From Apostichopus japonicus (taxonomy: Eukaryota > Echinodermata > Holothuroidea > Aspidochirotida > Stichopodidae), in contig NC_092571.1 in assembly GCF_037975245.1 (NCBI RefSeq), forward strand, positions 8,966,501 to 9,030,500: DNA of 64,000 bases. The letters run 5' to 3'. The notes under the pieces were generated by a model. The model ran no database searches. It was not told the DNA's origin and saw nothing but the letters and a program-made list of their open reading frames with translations. This document shows positions 1-13,429 of this stretch, piece by piece. A program made the position numbers and the translations under genes. Every line of letters begins with the position of its first letter. Position 1 is the first letter of the stretch.

Positions 1-299
1 TTCGATTGATCGGTACCGCACATTCGATTGATCGGTACCGCACATTCGATTGATCGGTACCGCACATTCGATTAATCGGTACCGCACATTCGATTGATCG
101 GTATCGAACATTCGATTCATCGGTACCGAACATTCGATTGATCGGTAACGAACATTCGATTGATCGATACCGCACATTCGATTGATCGGTTACGAACATT
201 CAATTGATCGGTACCGCACATTCGATTAATCAATACCGAACATTCGATTGATCAATACCGCACATTCGATTGATCGGTACCGCACATTCGATTGATCGG
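1..299 (+). repeat. Leading partial block of type III satellite
   Basis: The stretch around 140-299 carries a rare combination of variants: GGTAACGAAC, then GATCGATACCGC, then GGTTACGAAC (GGTTAC at 188), then CATTCAATTG, then GATTAATCAATACC. The same combination recurs around 32,161-32,330 (GGTTAC at 32,210) and 45,558-45,720 (GGTTAC at 45,608), deep inside type III blocks. The window therefore opens in the interior of a type III block, and the array must continue to the left. Confidence 0.75.
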
Positions 300-1226
300 T
301 ACCGAACATTCGATTGATCGGTACCGAACATTCGATTGATCGGTACCGCACAATCGATTGATCGGTACCGAACATTCGATTGATGGGTACCGAATATTCT
401 ATTGATCGGTACCGCACATTTGATTGATCGATCGGTACCGCACATTCGATTGATCGGTACCGAACATTCGATTGATCGGTACCGAACATTCGATTGATCA
501 ATACCGCACATTCGATTGATCGGTAACGAATATTCGAATGATCGGTACCGCACATTCGATTGATCGGTACCGCACATTCGATTGATCGGTACCGCACATT
601 CGATTGATCGGTACCGCACATTCGATTGATCGGTACCGCACATTCGATTGATCGGTACCGAACATTCGAATGATCGGTACCGAACATTCGATTGATCAAT
701 ACCGCACATTCGATTGATCGGTAACGAATATTCGAATGATCGGTACCGCACATTCGATTGATCGGTAACGAACATTCGATTGATCGGTACCGCACATTCG
801 ATTGATCAATACCGAATATTCGATTGATCGGTACCGCACATTCGATTCATCGGTATCGAACATTCGATTGATCGGTACAGCACATTCGATTGATCGGTAC
901 CGCACATTCGATTGATCGGTACGGTATCGAACATTCGATTGTTCGGTATCGCACATTAGTTGATCGGTACCGCACATTCGATTGATCGGTACCGCACATT
1001 CGATTCATCGGTACCGCACATTCGATTCATCGGTACGGTACCGAACATTCGATTATCGGTACCGCACATTCGATTGATCGGTACCGCACATTCGATTGAT
1101 CGGTACCGCACATTCGATTGATCGGTACCGCACATTCGATTGATCGGTACCGCACATTCGATTGATCGGTACCGAACATTCGATTGATCAATACCTCACA
1201 TTCGATTGATCGGTAACGAATATTCG
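300..1226 (+). repeat. About 1-kb tandem higher-order repeat, copy a
   Basis: This matches the segment starting near 1,395. Paired markers are TGATGGGTAC at 381 and 1,476 (offset 1,095), GATCAATACC at 496 and 1,591 (1,095), and GCACATTAGT at 951 and 2,002 (1,051). The 44-bp drop in offset is exactly two monomers: this copy has five successive GCACA units after GAATGATCGG near 540-650 where the other has three. It includes the GATCGATCGG (+4), GGTACGGTATCG (+5) and TTAGTTG (-1) lesions. Confidence 0.85.
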
Positions 1227-1394
1227 AATGATCGGTACCGCACATTCGATTGATCGGTAACGAACATTCGATTGATCGGTACCGCACATTCGATTGATCA
1301 ATACCGCATATTCGATTGATCGGTACCGCACATTCGATTGATCGGAACCGCACATTCTATTTATCGGTACGGTACCGAACATTCGATTGATCGG

Positions 1395-2277
1395 TACCGA
1401 ACATTCGATTGATCGGTACCGAACATTCGATTGATCGGTACCGCACAATCGATTGATCGGTACCGAACATTCGATTGATGGGTACCGAATATTCTATTGA
1501 TCGGTACCGCACATTTGATTGATCGATCGGTACCGCACATTCGATTGATCGGTACCGAACATTCGATTGATCGGTACCGAACATTCGATTGATCAATACC
1601 GCACATTCGATTGATCGGTAACGAATATTCGAATGATCGGTACCGCACATTCGATTGATCGGTACCGCACATTCGATTGATCGGTACCGCACATTCGATT
1701 GATCGGTACCGAACATTCGATTGATCGGTACCGAACATTCGATTGATCAATACCGCACATTCGATTGATCGGTAACGAATATTCGAATGATCGGTACCGC
1801 ACATTCGATTGATCGGTAACGAACATTCGATTGATCGGTACCGCACATTCGATTGATCAATACCGAATATTCGATTGATCGGTACCGCACATTCGATTCA
1901 TCGGTATCGAACATTCGATTGATCGGTACAGCACATTCGATTGATCGGTACCGCACATTCGATTGATCGGTACGGTATCGAACATTCGATTGTTCGGTAT
2001 CGCACATTAGTTGATCGGTATCGCACATTCGATTGATCGGTACCGCACATTCGATTCATCGGTACCGCACATTCGATTCATCGGTACGGTACCGAACATT
2101 CGATTATCGGTACCGCACATTCGATTGATCGGTACCGCACATTCGATTGATCGGTACCGCACATTCGATTGATCGGTACCGCACATTCGATTGATCGGTA
2201 CCGCACATTCGATTGATCGGTACCGAACATTCGATTGATCAATACCTCACATTCGATTGATCGGTAACGAATATTCG
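1395..2277 (+). repeat. About 1-kb tandem higher-order repeat, copy b
   Basis: This is the second copy of the segment at 300-1226, two monomers shorter. A visible difference is GGTATCGC near 2,018, where the first copy has GGTACCGC near 967. The match stops near 2,277, where GAATATTCGATTG replaces GAATATTCGAATG. From there to about 2,550 there are ordinary 22-bp variants with no larger pattern that I could pair. Confidence 0.83.
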
Positions 2278-2589
2278 ATTGATCAATACCTCACATTCGA
2301 TTGATCGGTAACGAATATTCGATTGATCGGTACCGCACATTCGATTGATCGGTAACGAACATTCGATTGATCGGTACCGCACATTCGATTGATCGGTATC
2401 GCATATTCGATTGATCGGTACCGCACATTCGATTGATCGGTATCGAACATTCGATTGATCGGTACAGCACATTCGATTGTTCGGTACCGCACATTCGATT
2501 GATCGGTACCGCACATTCGATTGATCGGTACCGCACATTCGATTGATCGGTACCGAGCATTCGATTGTTCGTTACCGCACATTCGATTG

Positions 2590-3240
2590 ATCGGAACCGC
2601 ACATTCGATTCATCGGTACGGTACCGAACATTCGATTGTTCGGTACCGAACATTCGATTGATCGGTACCGCACAATCGATTGATCGGTACCGAACATTCG
2701 ATTGATGGGTACCGAACATTCGATTGATCGGTACCGCACATTCGATTGATCGTTACCGCACATTCGATTGATCGGTACCGAACATTCGATTGATCGGAAC
2801 CGCACATTCGATTCATCGGTACGGTACCGAACATTCGATTGATCGGTACCGAACATTCGATTGATCGGTACCGCACAATCGATTGATCGGTACCGAACAT
2901 TCGATTGATGGGTACCGAACATTCGATTGATCGGTACCGAACATTCGATTGATCGGTACCGCACATTCGATTGATCGGTACCGAACATTCGATTGATCGG
3001 TACCGAACATTCGATTGATCGGAACCGCACATTCGATTCATCGGTACGGTACCGAACATTCGATTGATCGGTACCGAACATTCGATTGATCGGTACCGCA
3101 CAATCGATTGATCGGTACCGAACATTCGATTGATGGGTACCGAACATTCTATTGATCGGTACCGAACATTCGATTGATCGGTACCGCACATTCGATTGAT
3201 CGGTACCGAACATTCGATTGATCGGTACCGAACATTCTAT
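2590..3240 (+). repeat. 203/225-bp local higher-order repeat, three copies
   Basis: The string GATTCATCGGTACGGTACC, with its CATCGG at 2,611, 2,814 and 3,039, recurs at spacings of 203 and 225 bp. These equal 9 and 10 monomers plus the 5-bp GGTAC duplication. Each copy also has GCACAATCG and GATGGGTACC downstream and GGAACCGCAC just upstream. Confidence 0.85.
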
Positions 3241-3791
3241 TGATCAATACCGCACATTCGATTGATCGGTAACGAATATTCGAATGATCGGTACCGCACA
3301 TTCGATTGATCGGTACCGCACATTCGATTGATCGGTACCGCACATTCGATTCATCGGTACCGCACATTCGATTGATCGGAACCGCACATTCGATTCATCG
3401 TTACGGTACCGAACATTCGATTATCGGTACCGCACATTCGATTGATCGGTACCGCACATTCGATTGATCGGTACCGAACATTCGATTGATCGGTACCGAA
3501 CATTTGATTGATCGGTACCGAACATTCGATTAATCGGTACCGAACATTCGATTGATAAGTACCGAACATTCGATTGATCGGTATCGTACATTCGATGAAT
3601 ACGTACCGTACATTCGATTTATCGGTACCGAACTATCACTTGATCGGTAGAGAACATTCGATTGATCGGTACCGCACATTCGATTGATCGATACCGCACA
3701 TTCGATTGATCGGCACCGAACATTCGATTGATCGGTAACGCACAGTTGATTGATCCGTGCGGAACATTCGATTGATCGGTACCGAACATTC

Positions 3792-4735
3792 GATTGATCG
3801 ATATCGCATATTCGATTGATCGGTATCGCACATTCGATTGATCGGTACCGAACATTCGATTGATCGGTACCGCACATTCGATTGATCGGTACCGTAAATT
3901 CGATTGATCGGTACCGAACATTCGATTGATCAATACCGCACATTCGATTGATCGGTAACGAATATTCGAATGATCGGTACCGCACATTCGATTGATCGGT
4001 AACGAACATTCGATTGATCGGTACCGCACATTCGATTGATCGCTACCGAACATTCGATTGATCAAAACCGCACATTCGATTGATCGGTACCGCACATTCG
4101 ATTGATCGGTATCGAACATTCGATTGATCGGTACAGCACATTCGATTGATCGGTACCGCACATTCGATTGATCGGTACCGAACATTCGATTGATCAATAC
4201 CGCACATTCGATTGATCGGTAACGAATATTCGATTCATCGGTACCGAACATTCGATTGATCGGTACCGCACATTCGATTGATCGGTACCGCACATTCGAT
4301 TGATCGGTACCGCATATTCCATTGATCGGTATCGAACATTCGACTGCTCCGTACCGCACATTCGATTGATCGGTACCGCACATATGATTGATCGGTACCG
4401 AACATTTGATTGATCGGTACCGCACATTCGATTGATCGGTACCGCACATTCGATTAATCGGTACCGCACATTCGATTGATCGGTACCGAACATTCGATTG
4501 ATCGGTAACGCACAATCGATTGATCGGTACCGAACATTCGATTGATCGGTTCCGAACATTCGATTGATCAATACCGCACATTCGTTTGATCGGTACCGCA
4601 AATTCGATTGATCGCTACCGAACATTCGATTGGTCAATACATCACATTCGATTGATCGGTACAGCACATTCTATTGATCGGTACCGCACATTCGATTGAT
4701 CGGTACGGTATCGAACATTCGATTGTTCGGTACCG
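3792..4735 (+). repeat. 944-bp type I module, copy 1
   Basis: The module begins at GATTGATCGATATCGCAT and ends after GATTGGTCAATACATCAC and a GGTACGGTATCG lesion. Inside, in order, are CCGTAAATTCG, CGCTACCGAAC, GATCAAAACCG, GCATATTCCATTG, CGACTGCTCC (4,341), CACATATGATTG, GGTAACGCACAATCG, GGTTCCGAAC and CCGCAAATTCG. No other block type carries this set of rare variants, so it works as a bar code for tracing duplications. Confidence 0.9.
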
Positions 4736-5116
4736 CACATTCGATTGATCGGTAACGAATATTCGATTGATCGGTATCGAACATTCGATTGTTCGGTACC
4801 GCACATTCGATTGATCGGTATCGAACATTCGATTGATCGGTACCGCACATTCGATTGATCGGTACCGCACATTCGATTGATCGGTATCGAACATTCGATT
4901 GATCGGTACCGCACATTCGATTGATCGGTTCCGCACATTCGATTGATCGGTACCGCACATTCGATTAATCGGTACCGCACATTCGATTGATCGGTACCGC
5001 ACATTCGATTGATCGGTATCGAACATTCGATTGTTCGGTACCGCACATTCGATTGATCGGTATCGAACATTCGATTGATCGGTACCGCACATTCGATTGA
5101 TCGGTACCGCACATTC

Positions 5117-6060
5117 GATTGATCGATATCGCATATTCGATTGATCGGTATCGCACATTCGATTGATCGGTACCGAACATTCGATTGATCGGTACCGCAC
5201 ATTCGATTGATCGGTACCGTAAATTCGATTGATCGGTACCGAACATTCGATTGATCAATACCGCACATTCGATTGATCGGTAACGAATATTCGAATGATC
5301 GGTACCGCACATTCGATTGATCGGTAACGAACATTCGATTGATCGGTACCGCACATTCGATTGATCGCTACCGAACATTCGATTGATCAATACCGCACAT
5401 TCGATTGATCGGTACCGAACATTCGATTGATCGGTATCGAACATTCGATTGATCGGTACAGCACATTCGATTGATCGGTACCGCACATTCGATTGATCGG
5501 TACCGAACATTCGATTGATCAATACCGCACATTCGATTGATCGGTAACGAATATTCGATTCATCGGTACCGAACATTCGATTGATCGGTACCGCACATTC
5601 GATTGATCGGTACCGCACATTCGATTGATCGGTACCGCATATTCCATTGATCGGTATCGAACATTCGACTGCTCCGTACCGCACATTCGATTGATCGGTA
5701 CCGCACATATGATTGATCGGTACCGAACATTTGATTGATCGGTACCGCACATTCGATTGATCGGTACCGCACATTCGATTAATCGGTACCGCACATTCGA
5801 TTGATCGGTACCGAACATTCGATTGATCGGTAACGCACAATCGATTGATCGGTACCGAACATTCGATTGATCGGTTCCGAACATTCGATTGATCAATACC
5901 GCACATTCGTTTGATCGGTACCGCAAATTCGATTGATCGCTACCGAACATTCGATTGGTCAATACATCACATTCGATTGATCGGTACAGCACATTCTATT
6001 GATCGGTACCGCACATTCGATTGATCGGTACGGTATCGAACATTCGATTGTTCGGTACCG
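5117..6060 (+). repeat. 944-bp type I module, copy 2
   Basis: Same ordered variants as copy 1 at an offset of 1,325 bp (CGACTGCTCC at 5,666). One visible difference is GATCAATACCGC near 5,386, where copy 1 has GATCAAAACCGC. Confidence 0.9.
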
Positions 6061-6248
6061 CACATTCGATTGATCGGTACCGCACATTCGATTGATCGGT
6101 ATCGAACATTCGATTGTTCGGTACCGCACATTCGATTGATCGGTACCGCACATTCGATTGATCGGTACCGCACATTCGATTGATCGGTACCGCACATTCG
6201 ATTGATCGGTACCGAGCATTCGATTGTTCGTTACCGCACATTCGATTG

Positions 6249-6920
6249 ATCGGAACCGCACATTCGATTCATCGGTACGGTACCGAACATTCGATTGTTC
6301 GGTACCGAACATTCGATTGATCGGTACCGCACAATCGATTGATCGGTACCGAACATTCGATTGATGGGTACCGAACATTCGATTGATCGGTACCGCACAT
6401 TCGATTGATCGGTACCGCACATTCGATTGATCGGTACCGAACATTCGATTGATCGGTACCGAACATTCGATTGATCGGAACCGCACATTCGATTCATCGG
6501 TACGGTACCGAACATTCGATTGATCGGTACCGAACATTCGATTGATCGGTACCGCACAATCGATTGATCGGTACCGAACATTCGATTGATGGGTACCGAA
6601 CATTCGATTGATCGGTACCGAACATTCGATTGATCGGTACCGCACATTCGATTGATCGGTACCGAACATTCGATTGATCGGTACCGAACATTCGATTGAT
6701 CGGAACCGCACATTCGATTCATCGGTACGGTACCGAACATTCGATTGATCGGTACCGAACATTCGATTGATCGGTACCGCACAATCGATTGATCGGTACC
6801 GAACATTCGATTGATGGGTACCGAACATTCTATTGATCGGTACCGAACATTCGATTGATCGGTACCGCACATTCGATTGATCGGTACCGAACATTCGATT
6901 GATCGGTACCGAACATTCTA
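6249..6920 (+). repeat. 225-bp local higher-order repeat, three copies
   Basis: The CATCGG of the GGTACGGTACC lesion lies at 6,270, 6,495 and 6,720, both spacings being 225 bp (10 monomers plus 5). Compared with the partner cluster near 2.6-3.2 kb, the first interval here is one monomer longer, which accounts for the change of segmental offset from 3,659 to 3,681. Confidence 0.86.
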
Positions 6921-7472
6921 TTGATCAATACCGCACATTCGATTGATCGGTAACGAATATTCGAATGATCGGTACCGCACATTCGATTGATCGGTACCGC
7001 ACATTCGATTGATCGGTACCGCACATTCGATTCATCGGTACCGCACATTCGATTGATCGGAACCGCACATTCGATTCATCGTTACGGTACCGAACATTCG
7101 ATTATCGGTACCGCTCATTCGATTGATCGGTACCGCACATTCGATTGATCGGTACCGAACATTCGATTGATCGGTACCGAACATTTGATTGATCGGTACC
7201 GAACATTCGATTAATCGGTACCGAACATTCGATTGATAAGTACCGAACATTCGATTGATCGGTATGGTACATTCGATGAATACGTACCGTACATTCGATT
7301 TATCGGTACCGAACTATCACTTGATCGGTAGAGAACATTCGATTGATCGGTACCGCACATTCGATTGATCGATACCGCACATTCGATTGATCGGCACCGA
7401 ACATTCGATTGATCGGTAACGCACAGTTGATTGATCCGTGCGGAACATTCGATTGATCGGTACCGAACATTC

Positions 7473-8416
7473 GATTGATCGATATCGCATATTCGATTGA
7501 TCGGTATCGCACATTCGATTGATCGGTACCGAACATTCGATTGATCGGTACCGCACATTCGATTGATCGGTACCGTAAATTCGATTGATCGGTACCGAAC
7601 ATTCGATTGATCAATACCGCACATTCGATTGATCGGTAACGAATATTCGAATGATCGGTACCGCACATTCGATTGATCGGTAACGAACATTCGATTGATC
7701 GGTACCGCACATTCGATTGATCGCTACCGAACATTCGATTGATCAAAACCGCACATTCGATTGATCGGTACCGCACATTCGATTGATCGGTATCGAACAT
7801 TCGATTGATCGGTACAGCACATTCGATTGATCGGTACCGCACATTCGATTGATCGGTACCGAACATTCGATTGATCAATACCGCACATTCGATTGATCGG
7901 TAACGAATATTCGATTCATCGGTACCGAACATTCGATTGATCGGTACCGCACATTCGATTGATCGGTACCGCACATTCGATTGATCGGTACCGCATATTC
8001 CATTGATCGGTATCGAACATTCGACTGCTCCGTACCGCACATTCGATTGATCGGTACCGCACATATGATTGATCGGTACCGAACATTTGATTGATCGGTA
8101 CCGCACATTCGATTGATCGGTACCGCACATTCGATTAATCGGTACCGCACATTCGATTGATCGGTACCGAACATTCGATTGATCGGTAACGCACAATCGA
8201 TTGATCGGTACCGAACATTCGATTGATCGGTTCCGAACATTCGATTGATCAATACCGCACATTCGTTTGATCGGTACCGCAAATTCGATTGATCGCTACC
8301 GAACATTCGATTGGTCAATACATCACATTCGATTGATCGGTACAGCACATTCTATTGATCGGTACCGCACATTCGATTGATCGGTACGGTATCGAACATT
8401 CGATTGTTCGGTACCG
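7473..8416 (+). repeat. 944-bp type I module, copy 3
   Basis: CGACTGCTCC is at 8,022, offset 3,681 from copy 1. It lies in the large segmental duplication and keeps the GATCAAAACCG variant of copy 1. Confidence 0.9.
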
Positions 8417-8648
8417 CACATTCGATTGATCGGTACCGCACATTCGATTGATCGGTATCGAACATTCGATTGTTCGGTACCGCACATTCGATTGATCGGT
8501 ATCGAACATTCGATTGATCGGTACCGCACATTCGATTGGTCAATACATCACATTCGATTGATCGGTACAGCACATTCTATTGAACGGTACCGCACATTCG
8601 ATTGATCGGTACGGTATCGAACATTCGATTGATCGGTACCGAACATTC

Positions 8649-9592
8649 GATTGATCGATATCGCATATTCGATTGATCGGTATCGCACATTCGATTGATC
8701 GGTACCGAACATTCGATTGATCGGTACCGCACATTCGATTGATCGGTACCGTAAATTCGATTGATCGGTACCGAACATTCGATTGATCAATACCGCACAT
8801 TCGATTGATCGGTAACGAATATTCGAATGATCGGTACCGCACATTCGATTGATCGGTAACGAACATTCGATTGATCGGTACCGCACATTCGATTGATCGC
8901 TACCGAACATTCGATTGATCAAAACCGCACATTCGATTGATCGGTACCGCACATTCGATTGATCGGTATCGAACATTCGATTGATCGGTACAGCACATTC
9001 GATTGATCGGTACCGCACATTCGATTGATCGGTACCGAACATTCGATTGATCAATACCGCACATTCGATTGATCGGTAACGAATATTCGATTCATCGGTA
9101 CCGAACATTCGATTGATCGGTACCGCACATTCGATTGATCGGTACCGCACATTCGATTGATCGGTACCGCATATTCCATTGATCGGTATCGAACATTCGA
9201 CTGCTCCGTACCGCACATTCGATTGATCGGTACCGCACATATGATTGATCGGTACCGAACATTTGATTGATCGGTACCGCACATTCGATTGATCGGTACC
9301 GCACATTCGATTAATCGGTACCGCACATTCGATTGATCGGTACCGAACATTCGATTGATCGGTAACGCACAATCGATTGATCGGTACCGAACATTCGATT
9401 GATCGGTTCCGAACATTCGATTGATCAATACCGCACATTCGTTTGATCGGTACCGCAAATTCGATTGATCGCTACCGAACATTCGATTGGTCAATACATC
9501 ACATTCGATTGATCGGTACAGCACATTCTATTGATCGGTACCGCACATTCGATTGATCGGTACGGTATCGAACATTCGATTGTTCGGTACCG
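8649..9592 (+). repeat. 944-bp type I module, copy 4
   Basis: CGACTGCTCC is at 9,198, offset 1,176 from copy 3. The spacer between copies 3 and 4 (about 8,417-8,648) is shorter than the 1,325-bp pattern and carries a second GATTGGTCAATACATCAC near 8,535, so the junction looks like an internal deletion or template switch. Confidence 0.88.
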
Positions 9593-9973
9593 CACATTCG
9601 ATTGATCGGTACCGCACATTCGATTGATCGGTATCGAACATTCGATTGTTCGGTACCGCACATTCGATTGATCGGTATCGAACATTCGATTGATCGGTAC
9701 CGCACATTCGATTGATCGGTACCGCACATTCGATTGATCGGTATCGAACATTCGATTGATCGGTACCGCACATTCGATTGATCGGTTCCGCACATTCGAT
9801 TGATCGGTACCGCACATTCGATTAATCGGTACCGCACATTCGATTGATCGGTACCGCACATTCGATTGATCGGTATCGAACATTCGATTGTTCGGTACCG
9901 CACATTCGATTGATCGGTATCGAACATTCGATTGATCGGTACCGCACATTCGATTGATCGGTACCGCACATTC

Positions 9974-10917
9974 GATTGATCGATATCGCATATTCGATTG
10001 ATCGGTATCGCACATTCGATTGATCGGTACCGAACATTCGATTGATCGGTACCGCACATTCGATTGAGCGGTACCGTAAATTCGATTGATCGGTACCGAA
10101 CATTCGATTGATCAATACCGCACATTCGATTGATCGGTAACGAATATTCGAATGATCGGTACCGCACATTCGATTGATCGGTAACGAACATTCGATTGAT
10201 CGGTACCGCACATTCGATTGATCGCTACCGAACATTCGATTGATCAAAACCGCACATTCGATTGATCGGTACCGCACATTCGATTGATCGGTATCGAACA
10301 TTCGATTGATCGGTACAGCACATTCGATTGATCGGTACCGCACATTCGATTGATCGGTACCGAACATTCGATTGATCAATACCGCACATTCGATTGATCG
10401 GTAACGAATATTCGATTCATCGGTACCGAACATTCGATTGATCGGTACCGCACATTCGATTGATCGGTACCGCACATTCGATTGATCGGTACCGCATATT
10501 CCATTGATCGGTATCGAACATTCGACTGCTCCGTACCGCACATTCGATTGATCGGTACCGCACATATGATTGATCGGTACCGAACATTTGATTGATCGGT
10601 ACCGCACATTCGATTGATCGGTACCGCACATTCGATTAATCGGTACCGCACATTCGATTGATCGGTACCGAACATTCGATTGATCGGTAACGCACAATCG
10701 ATTGATCGGTACCGAACATTCGATTGATCGGTTCCGAACATTCGATTGATCAATACCGCACATTCGTTTGATCGGTACCGCAAATTCGATTGATCGCTAC
10801 CGAACATTCGATTGGTCAATACATCACATTCGATTGATCGGTACAGCACATTCTATTGATCGGTACCGCACATTCGATTGATCGGTACGGTATCGAACAT
10901 TCGATTGTTCGGTACCG
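9974..10917 (+). repeat. 944-bp type I module, copy 5
   Basis: CGACTGCTCC is at 10,523, offset 1,325 from copy 4, repeating the spacing of copies 1 and 2. The spacer before it (about 9,593-9,973) matches the spacer 4,736-5,116. A private change, GATTGAGCGG near 10,064, is shared with copy 6 only. Confidence 0.88.
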
Positions 10918-11501
10918 CACATTCGATTGATCGGTACCGCACATTCGATTGATCGGTATCGAACATTCGATTGTTCGGTACCGCACATTCGATTGATCGG
11001 TATCGAACATTCGATTGATCGGTACCGCACATTCGATTGATCGGTACCGCACATTCGATTGATCGGTATCGAACATTCGATTGATCGGTACCGCACATTC
11101 GATTGATCGGTTCCGCACATTCGATTGATCGGTACCGCACATTCGATTGATCGGTACCGCACATTCGATTGATCGGTACCGCACATTCGATTGATCGGTA
11201 TCGAACATTCGATTGTTCGGTACCGCACATTCGATTGATCGGTATCGAACATTCGATTGATCGGTACCGCACATTCGATTGATCGGTACCGCACATTCGA
11301 TTGATCGGTATCGAACATTCGATTGATCGGTACCGCACATTCGATTGATCGGTACCGCACATTCGATTGATCGGTACCGCACATTCGATTGATCGGTATC
11401 GAACATTCGATTGATCGGAACCTCACATTCGATCCATCGGTACGGTACCGAACATTCGATTGATCGGTACCGCACATTCGATTGATCGGTACCGCACATT
11501 C
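9974..11501 (+). repeat. 1,528-bp tandem higher-order unit, copy a
   Basis: This unit is module copy 5 plus its downstream spacer, which contains GGAACCTCAC and GATCCATCGG (11,431). The next unit starts at 11,502. The spacer alternates GGTATCGAAC and GGTACCGCAC monomers and includes one GGTTCCGCAC near 11,110. Confidence 0.85.
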
Positions 11502-12445
11502 GATTGATCGATATCGCATATTCGATTGATCGGTATCGCACATTCGATTGATCGGTACCGAACATTCGATTGATCGGTACCGCACATTCGATTGAGCGGT
11601 ACCGTAAATTCGATTGATCGGTACCGAACATTCGATTGATCAATACCGCACATTCGATTGATCGGTAACGAATATTCGAATGATCGGTACCGCACATTCG
11701 ATTGATCGGTAACGAACATTCGATTGATCGGTACCGCACATTCGATTGATCGCTACCGAACATTCGATTGATCAAAACCGCACATTCGATTGATCGGTAC
11801 CGCACATTCGATTGATCGGTATCGAACATTCGATTGATCGGTACAGCACATTCGATTGATCGGTACCGCACATTCGATTGATCGGTACCGAACATTCGAT
11901 TGATCAATACCGCACATTCGATTGATCGGTAACGAATATTCGATTCATCGGTACCGAACATTCGATTGATCGGTACCGCACATTCGATTGATCGGTACCG
12001 CACATTCGATTGATCGGTACCGCATATTCCATTGATCGGTATCGAACATTCGACTGCTCCGTACCGCACATTCGATTGATCGGTACCGCACATATGATTG
12101 ATCGGTACCGAACATTTGATTGATCGGTACCGCACATTCGATTGATCGGTACCGCACATTCGATTAATCGGTACCGCACATTCGATTGATCGGTACCGAA
12201 CATTCGATTGATCGGTAACGCACAATCGATTGATCGGTACCGAACATTCGATTGATCGGTTCCGAACATTCGATTGATCAATACCGCACATTCGTTTGAT
12301 CGGTACCGCAAATTCGATTGATCGCTACCGAACATTCGATTGGTCAATACATCACATTCGATTGATCGGTACAGCACATTCTATTGATCGGTACCGCACA
12401 TTCGATTGATCGGTACGGTATCGAACATTCGATTGTTCGGTACCG
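11502..12445 (+). repeat. 944-bp type I module, copy 6
   Basis: CGACTGCTCC is at 12,051, offset 1,528 from copy 5. It shares GATTGAGCGG with copy 5, which supports a recent duplication of the pair. Confidence 0.88.
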
Positions 12446-13029
12446 CACATTCGATTGATCGGTACCGCACATTCGATTGATCGGTATCGAACATTCGATT
12501 GTTCGGTACCGCACATTCGATTGATCGGTATCGAACATTCGATTGATCGGTACCGCACATTCGATTGATCGGTACCGCACATTCGATTGATCGGTATCGA
12601 ACATTCGATTGATCGGTACCGCACATTCGATTGATCGGTTCCGCACATTCGATTGATCGGTACCGCACATTCGATTGATCGGTACCGCACATTCGATTGA
12701 TCGGTACCGCACATTCGATTGATCGGTATCGAACATTCGATTGTTCGGTACCGCACATTCGATTGATCGGTATCGAACATTCGATTGATCGGTACCGCAC
12801 ATTCGATTGATCGGTACCGCACATTCGATTGATCGGTATCGAACATTCGATTGATCGGTACCGCACATTCGATTGATCGGTACCGCACATTCGATTGATC
12901 GGTACCGCACATTCGATTGATCGGTATCGAACATTCGATTGATCGGAACCTCACATTCGATCCATCGGTACGGTACCGAACATTCGATTGATCGGTACCG
13001 CACATTCGATTGATCGGTACCGCACATTC
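11502..13029 (+). repeat. 1,528-bp tandem higher-order unit, copy b
   Basis: Second copy of the 1,528-bp unit, with GATCCATCGG at 12,959, exactly 1,528 after the first. From about 13,030 to 13,430 the sequence leaves this pattern. It holds the rare monomer GATTGCACAATACCGC near 13,096, seen again near 49,623, before the type II block starts. Confidence 0.85.
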
Positions 13030-13429
13030 GATTGATCTGTACCGCACATTCGATTGATCGGTACCGAACATTCGATTGATCGGTACCGAAAATTCGATTG
13101 CACAATACCGCACATTCGATTGATCGGTAACGAATATTCGAATGATCGGTACCGCACATTCGATTGATCGGTACCGCACATATGATTGATCGGTACCGCA
13201 CATTCGATTGATTGGTACCGCACATTCGATTGAACGTTACCGCACATTCGATTAATCGGTACCGTAAATTCGATTGATCGGTACCGAACATTCGATTGAT
13301 CGGTACCGCACAATCGATTGATCGGTACCGAACATTCTATTGATCTGTACCGCACATTCGATTGATCGGTACCGCACATTCGATTGATCGGTACCGCACA
13401 TTCGATTGATCGGTACCTCACATTCGATT

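Larger units (their letters stand above)
2551..4750 (+). repeat. Type I block, large segmental duplication copy a
   Basis: This recurs at about 6,210-8,431. The offset is 3,659 at the left end (TACCGAGCAT at 2,551 and 6,210) and 3,681 from about 3,140 onward (TTCGATGAAT at 3,591 and 7,272), so the second copy gained one monomer. It contains the 225-bp type repeats, the marker GAACTATCAC at 3,630 and the first CGACTGCTCC module. Copies differ by isolated substitutions, for example GTATCGTACA here against GTATGGTACA in the other copy, and CCGCACATT against CCGCTCATT near 7,111. Confidence 0.87.
6210..8431 (+). repeat. Type I block, large segmental duplication copy b
   Basis: This is the near-identical partner of 2,551-4,750. 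The match ends near 8,431, just after GGTACGGTATCG, where this copy continues with GGTACCGCAC and the other with GGTAACGAAT. Part of the same block returns at 47.6-48.1 kb with offset 44,457 from the first copy (TTCGATGAAT at 48,048, GAACTATCAC at 48,087). Confidence 0.86.

Noticed and set aside
3732-3775. GATCCGTGCGGAAC near 3,755 and 48,105 as a second inverted monomer
   Set aside because: Aligned forward it is a 22-bp monomer with three substitutions. It lacks the ATGTGCGG order expected of a reversed copy.
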